Source: Luteolibacter flavescens (GTDB lineage: Bacteria > Verrucomicrobiota > Verrucomicrobiia > Verrucomicrobiales > Akkermansiaceae). From it: a DNA stretch of 64,000 nucleotides. Below are positions 35,834-45,900 of this stretch, in pieces. The DNA lies in NCBI RefSeq assembly GCF_025950085.1, contig NZ_JAPDDS010000003.1, positions 62,001 through 126,000 on the forward strand. The letters run 5' to 3'. How positions within the stretch are numbered: the stretch's first letter is position 1; each line of letters opens with the position of its first letter. Under the pieces are notes generated by a model. That model made no database searches and was not told the DNA's origin. It saw only the letters and a list, made by a program, of their open reading frames with translations. A program made the position numbers and the translations under genes.

Positions 35834-36397
35834 TCACCACTGGAACCGTTCCCGCCACGAGTCCGCCAGCTCGCTAGCCGCGAGGCTGGCCAGTCCGTCG
35901 GCATGGGTGATCTCCAGCCCGGCCTCGGTGACGCGGCGGATCGTGACATCTCGGAAGATCTTCCCCTGGCGGGTCGATAGCTCGGCGAGCTTTTCGCCAG
36001 CGGCCGCCCCGCGGATCTGTCGGCAATACCTGCCCCGGTAGTCCTCAAACTCGGCGCGGAGGCGGACGACATCGTCTGCCAGACCCTGCCGCTGTCTCGC
36101 GAGTGCCTCCGCCTTCGGCCTGGCCTTTCGCAGGGACTCGCCAACCTGCTTCCACTCGTTGTGGGTGGCAATGAGGCCTTGGCCCTTTTCCCAGTCTTGG
36201 CGGAGAATCGCGATTTGGTTCAGGGTGCTCTCCTTGGCCTTTTCTTCCATGGCCACGTCCTTCGAGACCTCGGCGCGACTGCTGGTCGCCTTGAAGCGCC
36301 CCTGAAGCAGGGCACCGCCGCCGACCCCGACAGCGATGAGGGCAAAGAGGCCCCCGATGAGAACCGGGGTGCCTGATTCAGAAGTGAAGAATGACAT
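35834..36397 (-). CDS. membrane-anchored coiled-coil protein with small beta module (cluster member 4)
   Basis: The 187-residue protein has an N-terminal membrane segment (about 12-31), a coiled coil (about 40-125) and a C-terminal module, GEKLAELSTRQGKIFRDVTI then RRVTEAGLEITHADG and ASELAD. The module is shared with the 340- and 308-residue proteins of the cluster. The function is unknown. It starts 4 bp after the stop of the preceding gene and is the last gene of the four. Confidence 0.7.
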   Translation of the reverse strand: MSFFTSESGTPVLIGGLFALIAVGVGGGALLQGRFKATSSRAEVSKDVAMEEKAKESTLNQIAILRQDWEKGQGLIATHNEWKQVGESLRKARPKAEALARQRQGLADDVVRLRAEFEDYRGRYCRQIRGAAAGEKLAELSTRQGKIFRDVTIRRVTEAGLEITHADGLASLAASELADSWRERFQW

Positions 36398-36401
36398 CCT
36401 G

Positions 36402-37424
36402 TCAGGGATTGGCCGGAGCGGCCTTTTCTTTCGCGGCGTCGCGGACCTTTTGAATGTCTTGGGTCGCGGTTTTCACCTCGGCATTCAGTTTCGCGATGTC
36501 CTCGTCAAACTTGCGGATATCGGCCTGCAGCTTGGGGATGGAATTGCGGGTATCCTCCGCCTTCTTCCTCATCTGCTTGAGCTGCTGCTCCATCTGGGGA
36601 GCACGGCTGACAGCCTTTCTCCTCTCGGCGTTGATCTTTCCTTCCTGATTGGAGATCTCGATCTGGAACCGCGGGCCGGCATCGACAGCCATCTTCAGAC
36701 GGTCCTCCGCACCTTTCCTCGCATCGCTCTTTTCGCGGATCGCGGTGTTCAGTTCGCCGATGCGCTGTTGCAGCTTGGCGACCTCGACATTGTCCTCGTG
36801 CACCGCGGTGCCTTGGCTCGCCGCGAGGAGGATGGCCTTCTTCTTCTCGTCGCTGAGCTGATAGAGATCCCGGAGGTCATCCGGAAGCTCCTCGGCAGGC
36901 ACGGTGACGGGGCCGGAGTGAGCCATGAGGCGCATGCCGGTGTGATCGACTCCGAGCACCTTCACATCTTCATAGACCCTGCCGGAGACGGTCTTGAATT
37001 CCTTGAGTTCCTTGCCTTGGGCTTCCGGCCAGACCTGCGCGCGGTACTGATCCTTGTAGGCTTCCCACTTCTCGTCGATGGCCACGAGTTCGGCCTTCGT
37101 CGCCTCGATCTTCTGGGCGAGCTCGGTCTTGATACTTCCCTCGTTCTCGACCTTCCGCTCTGCGGTCTTCACCTCGCGGGCGATGTCAGCACGGGTGCCT
37201 GCATCTTCTTCCTTCTTCCGGAAGGACTCGATCTCGCCCTTGCGGCTGGTGATGATCGATTCCTGCTCGCGGATCACCGAGGAGATGAGGGGCTTGCCAC
37301 CCTGCATGCTCTCGTCGAACACGAGGAAATAGAGCAACGCGAAACCGCCTAGGACGATCAACGCAATGAAGGTCCCGATCACGCCGGGACCTCGACTGCT
37401 GGAAAGTAGATCTGAAAATGACAT
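36402..37424 (-). CDS. membrane-anchored coiled-coil protein with central beta module (cluster member 3)
   Basis: The 340-residue protein has a membrane anchor (about 14-36), a coiled coil (about 45-130), a central module (GKELKEFKTVSGRVYEDVKV then LGVDHTGMRLMAHSG and PAEELPDDLRDLY, about 136-190) and a second long coiled coil to the C-terminus. The module resembles SHD1-like small beta barrels seen in Verrucomicrobiota, but this is weak. An AAGGAG ribosome binding site lies 9 nt before the ATG. It may form a filament or scaffold at the envelope. Confidence 0.72.
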   Translation of the reverse strand: MSFSDLLSSSRGPGVIGTFIALIVLGGFALLYFLVFDESMQGGKPLISSVIREQESIITSRKGEIESFRKKEEDAGTRADIAREVKTAERKVENEGSIKTELAQKIEATKAELVAIDEKWEAYKDQYRAQVWPEAQGKELKEFKTVSGRVYEDVKVLGVDHTGMRLMAHSGPVTVPAEELPDDLRDLYQLSDEKKKAILLAASQGTAVHEDNVEVAKLQQRIGELNTAIREKSDARKGAEDRLKMAVDAGPRFQIEISNQEGKINAERRKAVSRAPQMEQQLKQMRKKAEDTRNSIPKLQADIRKFDEDIAKLNAEVKTATQDIQKVRDAAKEKAAPANP

Positions 37425-37444
37425 GGGAGATATCTCCTTTGGAT

Positions 37445-37780
37445 TCAGCGGACGGCGTACTTGCGCTGGTAGGCGGCGAAGTCCTTTTCAAGCTTCGCCT
37501 TCTCATCCTCAAGCCCCTCGACCTCCGCTTCAAGGCGGGCGATTTCCTCCACATTGGCCGCGGACTCCGCTTTCAGCTTTTCAAGGTCCTTGGTCTGGTC
37601 CGGTGGCAAGTTGCCGAGACGCTCGCGGAGCAGGGAAAGCTCGCCATCCAGCTTGGTGATTTCCGCGCGCTGCTCGTCACGCTTGCGGACCAATTCCGGA
37701 TCTTCGCCGCAGGAGCCCAAAAACAATGCACATCCAAGCACGACGAGCGGGCGGGACATCTGAAACAATCTCGATTTCAT
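37445..37780 (-). CDS. coiled-coil lipoprotein (cluster member 2)
   Basis: The 111-residue protein has a lipoprotein signal (VLGCALFLGSCGED, lipid on the Cys near residue 24), then an almost continuous coiled coil with leucine and charged heptads. It lacks the beta module of its neighbours. No Shine-Dalgarno is visible before the ATG at 37780; the second Met (residue 8) would also give a good lipoprotein signal. Its stop is 20 bp before the next gene. Confidence 0.65.
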   Translation of the reverse strand: MKSRLFQMSRPLVVLGCALFLGSCGEDPELVRKRDEQRAEITKLDGELSLLRERLGNLPPDQTKDLEKLKAESAANVEEIARLEAEVEGLEDEKAKLEKDFAAYQRKYAVR

Positions 37781-37835
37781 GAGGAGGTAAAGGGGGGGTG
37801 ATGACAGCGATCACTGGCTCGTCCGGGAGCGCCGG

Positions 37836-38762
37836 TCAGCGCTGCGGGGTGTAAGTCCAATTCCGCGAAACCGACCGGAATGAAGGCGTCGCTGGCGCAC
37901 GGTAGGGCGCTGGCGCGCAGTAGGTCCGTGTGGGCACGTAGTAGTAGCGGGTGCGGTAGCTCCGGTAGCCGCGGTAGTAGGGATACCAGATGGAGCGGCC
38001 ATTGCTGAAGGGTCTGGCCTCTTCGCGCAATGCCGATGTGGAACCGGAATTCCGCGCGCTCGACCGGCTGGCCGCAGCGGCGGCATTCGAGGCGGCGATC
38101 TGACGCTGCTCCTGGCGCTCGGCCAGCAGCACTTCCTGGCGGGCAGCCTCGCGCTTTTCACTGGCTGCCACTCCCTGCTCCACCCAGGCATCGTAGGCAG
38201 AAGCGATCTCGGATTCTTCCTGGATCGCCTCCCGAGCCACCGCGGTGTCCAGGGCAAACGCGTCCCGGTTGGTCGGGCTCAGTTGATCGGCGGACAGGCG
38301 GGCAGTGCCGGTGGAGTGGCGGAATTCCACACCCACGTCCGTCACCCGCGTGATGACCACCTCGTTGAAAATCTTGCCATTGGACCCGGCGAGCGAATCG
38401 AGCGTGCGCCCCACAGCAGCCAAGCGGGTCTTCTTCACCCACTCGCTTCTCAGCTCGGCCATGCTGTCTTCCTGATCCGCCAGATCCTGACGCAATTGAT
38501 CGGCGATCACCAGAAGATCGGCGCGATGCTTCTCGGTCTGTGCGTGCAGGTCCGTCAGTTCCTTTTCTTCAAGACGAGCTGTCTCCAGCTTCTCAAGACG
38601 CATCTCGAGAACCTTCACCTGATGAACGAGTTCGATACGCTTCGTCTCGAGCCCCCACCATTCGGAATTTGCCTGCGCCTGACGGGATTCCCGGCAGGAG
38701 GGCATGAACAATGAGACCGCTGCAGCAGCGATCATCAGGCGGGGAGGAGTTAGCGCCGTCAT
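37836..38762 (-). CDS. lipoprotein with coiled coil, beta module and Tyr/Arg-rich tail (cluster member 1)
   Basis: The 308-residue protein has a lipoprotein signal (MIAAAAVSLFMPSC from residue 10), a coiled coil (about 35-115), the shared module (GRTLDSLAGSNGKIFNEVVI then TRVTDVGVEFRHSTG and SADQLSP), an Ala/Ser/Glu-rich helix, and a C-terminal tail rich in Tyr, Arg and Pro. It leads the four-gene minus-strand cluster; the gap of 55 bp to the next gene allows a single transcript. The function is unknown. Confidence 0.68.
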   Translation of the reverse strand: MTALTPPRLMIAAAAVSLFMPSCRESRQAQANSEWWGLETKRIELVHQVKVLEMRLEKLETARLEEKELTDLHAQTEKHRADLLVIADQLRQDLADQEDSMAELRSEWVKKTRLAAVGRTLDSLAGSNGKIFNEVVITRVTDVGVEFRHSTGTARLSADQLSPTNRDAFALDTAVAREAIQEESEIASAYDAWVEQGVAASEKREAARQEVLLAERQEQRQIAASNAAAAASRSSARNSGSTSALREEARPFSNGRSIWYPYYRGYRSYRTRYYYVPTRTYCAPAPYRAPATPSFRSVSRNWTYTPQR

Positions 38763-38961
38763 CTGGGAAAAGTTGAGCGAATGGAGGAACGATCTACAAG
38801 GCGGAATCTTTCACCTGATATAGCACCTGCCAAGCGTTGGTGACCACTTCACGCGATTTTCACATGGCGGCTCTTCAAAACGGCGGGATTCCTTTCGCAG
38901 CGATGCCTGAATTCCGACTTGTATGACAGATTGAAGCCAGCCAGAACCCTCCACGACCGCC

Positions 38962-39939
38962 ATGCCGACCCGTGTACTTCTGACCACCTGCAGCTTCCAG
39001 GATACTCCCGGACCCCATCATGCCCAACTGGAGGGCCAAGGCTTCGAAATCGTCCGCGAGCGGGGCCCGCTGAGCGAGGCCCGGATGCTGGAGCTGGCCG
39101 GTGAATTCGACGCCTTCCTCTGCGGTGACGATGCCATCACCCGCGCGGTGATCGACAAGAGCCTGCCGCGCCTGCGCGTGATCTCGAAATACGGCATCGG
39201 CCTCGACAAGATCGACATCGCCGCGACGAAGGAGCTCGGCATCCCCGTGCTTTTCACTCCCGGTGTGAATCACACGACCGTGGCCGAGCACACCTTTTGT
39301 CTGCTGCTCGCCATGCAGAAGCACCTCGTGGAGACCGTGAATGCCACCCGCCAGGGCAACTGGCTGCGCCTGACCGGCCACGAGTTGTGGCGCAAGCGCA
39401 TCGGCCTCATCGGCATGGGCCGCATCGGCCAGGAAGTGGCCCGCCGCGCCCACGGCTTCGACATGGAGATCCATGGCTTCGGGAATTTCTGGCCGGAAGA
39501 TATCGCTGCCCAATACGGCGTGATCCGCCACGATACCGTGGAGTCGCTTTTCGCCGCCGTGGACATCATCAGCCCGCACACGAAGCTGACGAAGGACACC
39601 CACCACCTGATCAACCGCGAGCGCCTAGCCCTCATGAAGGAAGGCTCCTACATCGTGAACACCGGCCGCGGCGAACTCGCCGACTCCGATGCGATCATCG
39701 AGGCCCTCGATTCCGGACGACTCGCCGGCTACGGCACCGACGTGATGGAGGTGGAGCCCCCGCCAGCCGATCACCCGCTGCTTTCGCACCCGAAGGCGAT
39801 CGTCACCTCGCACATCGGCTCGCGCACCTTCGAAAGCGTGCCACGCCAAGCCGGCATGGCGCTCGACAACCTGCTGAACTTCCTCTCCGGCACCGGCCCG
39901 ATCGCTTGCGCGAACGGCGTGATTCCTTCCGTTGAATGA
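38962..39939 (+). CDS. D-2-hydroxyacid dehydrogenase (phosphoglycerate dehydrogenase-like)
   Basis: The 325-residue NAD-dependent enzyme has the nucleotide motif LIGMGRIGQEVARR and the family's catalytic residues: Arg in NTGRGELAD, Glu in DVMEVEPPP and His in TSHIGSRTF. It lacks the ACT domain of serine-pathway SerA, so the substrate may be another 2-hydroxyacid. A PfkB sugar kinase gene lies 220 bp downstream on the same strand, which would fit sugar-acid metabolism, but this is only inference. Confidence 0.85.
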   Translation: MPTRVLLTTCSFQDTPGPHHAQLEGQGFEIVRERGPLSEARMLELAGEFDAFLCGDDAITRAVIDKSLPRLRVISKYGIGLDKIDIAATKELGIPVLFTPGVNHTTVAEHTFCLLLAMQKHLVETVNATRQGNWLRLTGHELWRKRIGLIGMGRIGQEVARRAHGFDMEIHGFGNFWPEDIAAQYGVIRHDTVESLFAAVDIISPHTKLTKDTHHLINRERLALMKEGSYIVNTGRGELADSDAIIEALDSGRLAGYGTDVMEVEPPPADHPLLSHPKAIVTSHIGSRTFESVPRQAGMALDNLLNFLSGTGPIACANGVIPSVE

Positions 39940-40053
39940 TTTCCGGACCGGGATGGATAGGATGGATGGGATGAGAATGCCCACGTCATCCTGAAGGCCA
40001 TCCTGATCTGCTTCTTCCAGCTCCATCCATCTGCCTGCCTCAAATCCGGCTAC

Positions 40054-40081
40054 TCATCTGCGTCTATCCCGTTCATCTGCG
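40054..40081. repeat. short direct repeat before the kinase gene
   Basis: TCATCTGCG occurs at 40054-40062 and 40073-40081 in the 220-bp gap; GGATGGAT/ATCCATCC sequences around 39952-40027 form further dyads. No promoter was identified with confidence. Confidence 0.35.
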
Positions 40082-40159
40082 GTTGAAATCTGACAGCCCG
40101 ATTAACGCAGACGTACCAAGCATCGCTTTCCAAAAATCCCATCCATCCCTTTCAAAGCC

Positions 40160-41257
40160 ATGTCCCTGACCCTTCGCACCGCTGCCTCCTGCCAGTTCGA
40201 TATCATCTCGCTGGGTGAAATCATGCTCCGCCTCGATCCCGGCGACGGCCGGGTCCGCACCACGCGCCAGTTCACCGCTTGGGAAGGCGGCGGCGAATAC
40301 AATGTCGCCCGCGGTCTGCGCCGCTGCTTCGGCAAGCGTGCCGCGGTGGTCACCGCCTTCGCGGAGAACGATGTGGGCCGCCTGATCGAGGACTTCATCC
40401 TGCAGGGCGGCGTGGATACCCGCTTCGTCCAGTGGAAGCCCTTCGACGGCATCGGCCGCACCATCCGCAACGGCCTGAATTTCACCGAGCGTGGCTTTGG
40501 CATCCGCGGAGCAAAGGGCACTCCGGACCGCGGCATCACCGCCGCCAGCCAGATGAAGCCGGGCGATGTCGATTGGGACGACGTTTTCGGCAAGCACGGA
40601 GCCCGCTGGTTCCACACCGGTGGCATCTTCGCCGCGCTCTCCGAAACCACCGCCGAACTCACCATCGAGGCCTGCAAGAAGGCGAAGGAATACGGCACCA
40701 TCGTCGCCTATGACCTCAACTACCGCCCCTCCCTCTGGAAGTCGATCGGCGGCCAGGCGAAGGCGCAGGAAGTGAACCGCGAGATCGCCAAGTATGTCGA
40801 TGTGATGATCGGCAACGAGGAAGACTTCACGGCCTCCCTCGGCTTCGAGGTGGAAGGCGTGAGCGAGCACATCACCGGCATCGAGGTGGACAACTTCAAG
40901 AACATGATCGAGCGGGCGGTGAAGGATTTCCCGAACTTCCAGGTGGTCGCCACCACGCTGCGCGACGTCCACAGCGCCACCATCAACGACTGGGGCGCTG
41001 TCTGCTGGCACGCAGGCGAATTCCACGAGGCTACGCACCGTCCGAAGCTCGAGATTTACGACCGCGTCGGCGGCGGCGACTCCTTCGCCTCCGGCCTCGC
41101 CTACGGCTTCATGGAGTTCAATGACGCCAAGCTGGCGGTCGAGTATGGTGCCGCCCACGGTGCCCTCGCCATGACCACCCCCGGCGACACCACCATGGCC
41201 ACCGTGGATGAAGTGAAGAAGCTCGTCGGCGGCGGCTCCGCGCGAGTGGACCGCTGA
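40160..41257 (+). CDS. PfkB-family sugar kinase (2-dehydro-3-deoxygluconate kinase-like)
   Basis: The 365-residue ribokinase-fold protein begins DIISLGEIMLRLDPGDGR and has the PfkB signature DRVGGGDSFASGLAYG with the catalytic Asp; the N-terminal block EGGGEYNVARGL replaces the usual GGA-x-x-N. The arrangement is that of KDG kinases, which phosphorylate 2-keto-3-deoxygluconate. It is somewhat longer than the usual 310-340 because of an insert near residues 110-135. Probable role: pectin or alginate sugar-acid breakdown. Confidence 0.8.
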   Translation: MSLTLRTAASCQFDIISLGEIMLRLDPGDGRVRTTRQFTAWEGGGEYNVARGLRRCFGKRAAVVTAFAENDVGRLIEDFILQGGVDTRFVQWKPFDGIGRTIRNGLNFTERGFGIRGAKGTPDRGITAASQMKPGDVDWDDVFGKHGARWFHTGGIFAALSETTAELTIEACKKAKEYGTIVAYDLNYRPSLWKSIGGQAKAQEVNREIAKYVDVMIGNEEDFTASLGFEVEGVSEHITGIEVDNFKNMIERAVKDFPNFQVVATTLRDVHSATINDWGAVCWHAGEFHEATHRPKLEIYDRVGGGDSFASGLAYGFMEFNDAKLAVEYGAAHGALAMTTPGDTTMATVDEVKKLVGGGSARVDR

Positions 41258-41261
41258 GCCC

Positions 41262-41291
41262 GTGGCCGCGGCATCCTGCCGCAAGCCTGCA
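41262..41291. repeat. single arm of the dispersed REP-like repeat
   Basis: These 30 bases match one arm of the palindrome at 11824-11887 with one change, starting 4 bp after the kinase gene stop. The second arm is missing. Confidence 0.7.
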
Positions 41292-41401
41292 CGCGATCGG
41301 CACCAGCCCGCGTCACGCACAACCTTAGCAGTTGCGTGACAGTTAGCAAATTCCGGTCTGCGGTCTTGCACGCGGGCGGTCTTCCTGCGAGGCCGTGCCG
41401 C

Positions 41402-42913
41402 GTGAGTTCGCCATTTTTCCGTTTACTGGTCCTCCCGGTCCTTTTCTCGGCAGTTGCCCATGCGGATCTGGACGACTGGCGGGTCTCGCAGTTGCCCGTC
41501 GCTTCGGCCGGCGACAACAACTGGTACTTCTTCCCCGACATCGCGAAGACCCCGCGGGTGCTGGTGAAGGCCACCGGCACGGGGAACAACGTGAACCGCC
41601 GCCTCCTCACCGGCGGCCCGCCGGTCTGGACGGCCGAGCCAGCCACAGCAACGCCGAGCTTGAACAAGCAAGGCATCTCCGTGCCTTTCCTGAACGGCAT
41701 GTTCCTCATCGCCGCGCACAACAACGCGCTGCGAATGACCTTCCTCAATGCCTCCGGAGCCGCCACGGCTTCCGAGCTCATCGACAGCACGGTGCCGGTC
41801 ACGTCCACCGGACTCAGCGCCGCCTTGGATCCGGATGGAAACCTCCACGTGATCTACATTGGCAGGTCGGGAACCTCGACTGAGACCATCCGCTACGCAC
41901 GCCGCACGACATCCGGTAGCTGGATCAAGACGAACCTGGACCTGAGCACGACGACGAGCCCCTTCATCAGAAACACGGTGATCCTGCCGTCCTCGCCGAC
42001 ATCGGCGACCGTCTACGCCTCGATGAAGACAGGCACCGTGGTCTCCCTGCTCCGTCTGAGCATCAGCATCACCGGGACTCTCCCCCGCTTCTCCAATCCC
42101 GCGAACCTCGGCAACAACATCGCCGAGCCGATCGCAGGCAACCGCCTCGGCGGTGCTGACCGGGTGTATTACTTCCTCTCCAATGGCCAGCAGAGTGCCT
42201 GGAACATGAGGCAGGTGAATGACCCCGATCCCATCCAGACGATCGGCCTCGCACTGCCCACGAGCATCATCTGCAAGCCCGGCCCGGACAACAAACAGCG
42301 GGTGGTGTGGCTCGATGGCCTCGGCAAGAAGATCCACTACCTGAAGCCATCGACCGATCCGCAGAAGGTATTCGATGTCCTCCACCCGGTGACGGGCACG
42401 ACCGGCTCCGCCGAAGTGCGCGGGCTTCACTTCGATCCCAGCGACACTCCCTACCTGCTCTACCGCAACAATAGCTCGCAGGGCTTCATCGCCTACCCGG
42501 ACGAGAATTTCGATTCGGACGGCAATGGCCGCGCGGACCTGCTCGACTTCGCCTTCAACTCGACGAAAGCAGGCATCGACGTCCTGCCACCCGGCCCTGC
42601 CGCACCCGGGCTACCGCTCTCGGAGAACAAGTTCAAGTTCCGCATCCCCACCATCGGGTCCGCATTCGTGAATGGCACGGGTGGCATCCAGAGCACGAAG
42701 AACCTGATCTACAGCGTGCAGACTTCCACGAACGCGATCAACTGGACCACGCTCGGCTCGGGTAGCCCGCTCTTCTTCGTAGAGCACAGCTCCACCGGGA
42801 CATTCCCGGATCAGGTGAAGACGTTCACGGTGATGTACAACGAGACCATCCCCGCAGCGCCTTCGAGGCGATTCTTCCGAGTGAAGGTCACGCGCCCCGC
42901 CGTCGCCTATTGA
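41402..42913 (+). CDS. secreted hypothetical protein
   Basis: A GTG at 41402 gives 503 residues with a signal peptide (SSPFFRLLVLPVLFSAVAHA); GAGG lies about 10 nt before. The frame is open from a GTG at 41336, but that would bury the signal. The mature part is beta-rich and repetitive (GNNVNRRLLTGG; PDGNLHVIYIGR; PGPDNKQRVVWLDGL), suggesting a propeller-like fold, and ends in a region with SDGNGRADLLDFAFN, a calcium-loop type common at the C-termini of verrucomicrobial secreted proteins. The function is unknown. Confidence 0.65.
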   Translation: MSSPFFRLLVLPVLFSAVAHADLDDWRVSQLPVASAGDNNWYFFPDIAKTPRVLVKATGTGNNVNRRLLTGGPPVWTAEPATATPSLNKQGISVPFLNGMFLIAAHNNALRMTFLNASGAATASELIDSTVPVTSTGLSAALDPDGNLHVIYIGRSGTSTETIRYARRTTSGSWIKTNLDLSTTTSPFIRNTVILPSSPTSATVYASMKTGTVVSLLRLSISITGTLPRFSNPANLGNNIAEPIAGNRLGGADRVYYFLSNGQQSAWNMRQVNDPDPIQTIGLALPTSIICKPGPDNKQRVVWLDGLGKKIHYLKPSTDPQKVFDVLHPVTGTTGSAEVRGLHFDPSDTPYLLYRNNSSQGFIAYPDENFDSDGNGRADLLDFAFNSTKAGIDVLPPGPAAPGLPLSENKFKFRIPTIGSAFVNGTGGIQSTKNLIYSVQTSTNAINWTTLGSGSPLFFVEHSSTGTFPDQVKTFTVMYNETIPAAPSRRFFRVKVTRPAVAY

Positions 42914-42974
42914 CGGCAGGCATTCACGGCTTGCGGCGCGGGCCGGGAGTGCTGCTAGAGTCCGCGGCCCCCTC

Positions 42975-45900
42975 ATGGATTTGTTTCTCACCGTTACGGT
43001 CAGCCTGGCCGCCGTGTTTGCTGCCGCCGTCCTCGCATGGCGTGCAGGTCGTGCCAGCATGCCATCTCCCGCGAAGCCGGAGCCTCCCGCTCCAGCGCCG
43101 GAGGAGAAGCCGGAAGCCCCCGCCGAGGAGACCGAGAAGGAAGTGAAGAGCTTCCACGATCTCGCCTCGGACCTCGACGACGCCTGGAACAAGTCCCCTA
43201 CCCTCGATTCATTCCGCGCATCGGAGACCCTGCGCGAGGCCATTGAGGAAGCCACGGCCCGGGACATACCGGAGGCGGACCTGCTCGGCTACGCACGACG
43301 CGGCAGCAGCCTCGTCGCCGTGCTCGCGCTGGAGATCCTGGCGGACAAGGACGATCGCGAGCACGCCGCCTTCGAGCAGGTGATCACCGGCCGCATCGAT
43401 ACCGAGGACGGCACGGATCGCGAGCATGCCTTCGCACTGCTCCATCACACTGCACGCGGCCCGGTGGTGCCGGTGGCGATGAAGGTGCTCCGCGCGAACC
43501 TCTGGAAATGGGATGACGCGGAGGAAGCCGGTCACTTCGGCGGCTTCCTCACACTGCGCCGCGATGCCGGGGAGAGCCCGTCCTTTGGCTCGCCAATGCC
43601 GAAGCTCGACGGCAGCGACAAGAGCAACCTCGAAGATATCTTCCGACGCATCGCCGACGATCTCGTGAATCCGCTACGGGACGAGATGAACCATACCACC
43701 TCGGACAACTCGGCATCGCGTGGCTTCCTCGCGGACTTCGCACGCGTGCTCGATCCCGTGGGCGATACCTTCGACGATGGCAGCCCGCTGGTCGCTACAC
43801 CGGAGCTTGAGAAGAACGCCACGCGCCTCGCGGAAATGCTGCTGGGCGAGGACGGCGCTGCCATTCGCTGCCCGCTGCTGGTCGGCGAGAAGGGCAGCGG
43901 AAAGTCCGCGTTGCTCCGGCTCGCGGCGCGTCGCTTGCAGGAAGCAGGCTTCACCGTCTTCGAGGCATCCGGCCCGGACCTCGTCTCCGGCCAGTGCTAT
44001 CTCGGGGATCTGGAGAAGCGCGTCCGCGGCATGCTGCGCATTCTGGAGAGTGAGAAATTCGTCTGGCTGGTGCCGTCGATGGGCGAGCTCATCCCCGCGG
44101 GCCGCACCCGGAACAGCGAGACCGGCGTCTTCGATCTGGTGCTGCCTCGACTGCTCGCAGGGAAGATCCGCGTGCTGAGCGAGATCCGCCCCGGCGTGCT
44201 CGACAAGCTGGCGGGAGAGGCCCCGCGCCTGCCGACCGCGATGTCGCTCGTCCGCCTCCAGCCACCGGGCGAAAAGGAGTCGCTCGACCTCGCCGCCGAG
44301 TGGGTGGCCAAGCACACCGGCCAGCGCGGAACCACGCTGAAGACGGATCGCATCCAACTCCAGGAAGCATCCCAGCTCGCGGCCCAGTTTTTCCCCGGCC
44401 CCGCATTGCCCGGCCGTCTTTTCCTGCTGCTGAAAGCGGCGCTGCATCAAGCAGCCGAGACCGGCGGTGGAGTCCGCGTGCTGGATCGCGAGCTTCTGTT
44501 GGAGAGCATTGCCGCGACCACTGGCATGCCGATCGAGATGCTCGATGACGCGCGTCCGCTCGACCTCGAAAAGGTCCGCGAGCTTTTCTCGCGCGGCGTG
44601 ATGGGTCAGCCCGAGGCGGTGGATACTCTCGTCTCGCGCCTCGCGATGATGAAGGCGGGCCTCACCGACCCAACGCGACCACAAGGTGTCTTCCTCTTCG
44701 CGGGCCCCACCGGCACGGGCAAGACGGAGCTGGCGAAGACGCTGGCGCAGTATCTCTTCGGAGCGCCGGACCGCATGCTGCGGATCGACATGAGCGAGCT
44801 CCAGAGCGGCAATCACCAGCGGCTCACCGGCCCGCAGAATTCGCTCGCCAGCCAGATCCGCCAGCAGCCGTTCTCGGTGGTACTGCTCGATGAATTCGAA
44901 AAGGCGGACATCTCCGCATGGGACCTCTTCCTCCAGGTCTTCGATGACGGGCGGCTGACCGACTCGGCGGGCAATACCGCCGACTTCCGCCACGCCATCA
45001 TCATCCTCACGTCGAATCTCGGTGCCAAGGTCGCGCAAGGCGTGCCGCTCGGCTTCGGCGCGGGAGCGAACGACGATTTCCGCCCGGATGAGATCGAGAA
45101 AGCGGTCGCGCAGGCTTTCCGCCCGGAATTCGTCAACCGCATCGACCGCGTGCTGTGCTTCCGTCCGCTGTCTCGGGAGACGATGCGAGCGATCCTGTCC
45201 GCACAGCTCAAACGCGCCACCTCGCGTCGCGGCCTGCGCCTGCGCCCGTGGGTGATCGACTTCGATACCAGCGCGACCGAGTTCCTGCTGGAGCAGGGCT
45301 TCTCCCCCACCCTCGGCGCGAGACCGCTGCACCGGGCGATCGACCGGCACCTGCTGGGCCCGCTTGCGGAGGCCATCGTGCGCGGAGAGTTCGCGGGAGG
45401 CGAAGACCTCGTCTTCATCTATGAAAAGGACGGCCGGCTGCGCTGGGACCTCGCGTCGGACAGCCCTGCCGAGGAAATACCGGTCACGGAGGAAGAGCTG
45501 CCGCCCCTTTCGCCACGGAGGCTGGTCCTCAGTCCGGCTGGCAATCGCGAGGAGATCCAGTCCCTGATGCTCCGCCTCACCGACCTCGCCAGCCTGATCG
45601 AGCTGGATGCCTTTCACGAGCGTCGCGCCGCGATCTTCGAGGCGATGTCGGCGGATGGCTTCTGGACGAGCGCCGGGCGCTTCGCCGTCCTGGGCGAGGC
45701 CGAGTACATCGACCGCATCGAGTCCGCCGTGGCCGCGGCGAGGAAGACCCTGCAGCGGGTATCGTCAAACCTGCCCGCCCCCGTCCCGCTGCGCGCGCTG
45801 ATTTCCAAGATGGCGCTGCGCATCCACCTGCTGGAGCAGGCATGGCCGGATGCGACCGAAGGCAAGCCCTCCGCCGCGTGGGTCGCCCTGCGCCCCGTGG

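Noticed and set aside
37781-37800. Regulatory anti-Shine-Dalgarno sequence (ACCTCCTC) just before the coiled-coil lipoprotein start
   Set aside because: It lies on the coding strand but could be chance in a C-rich stretch; there is no supporting structure.
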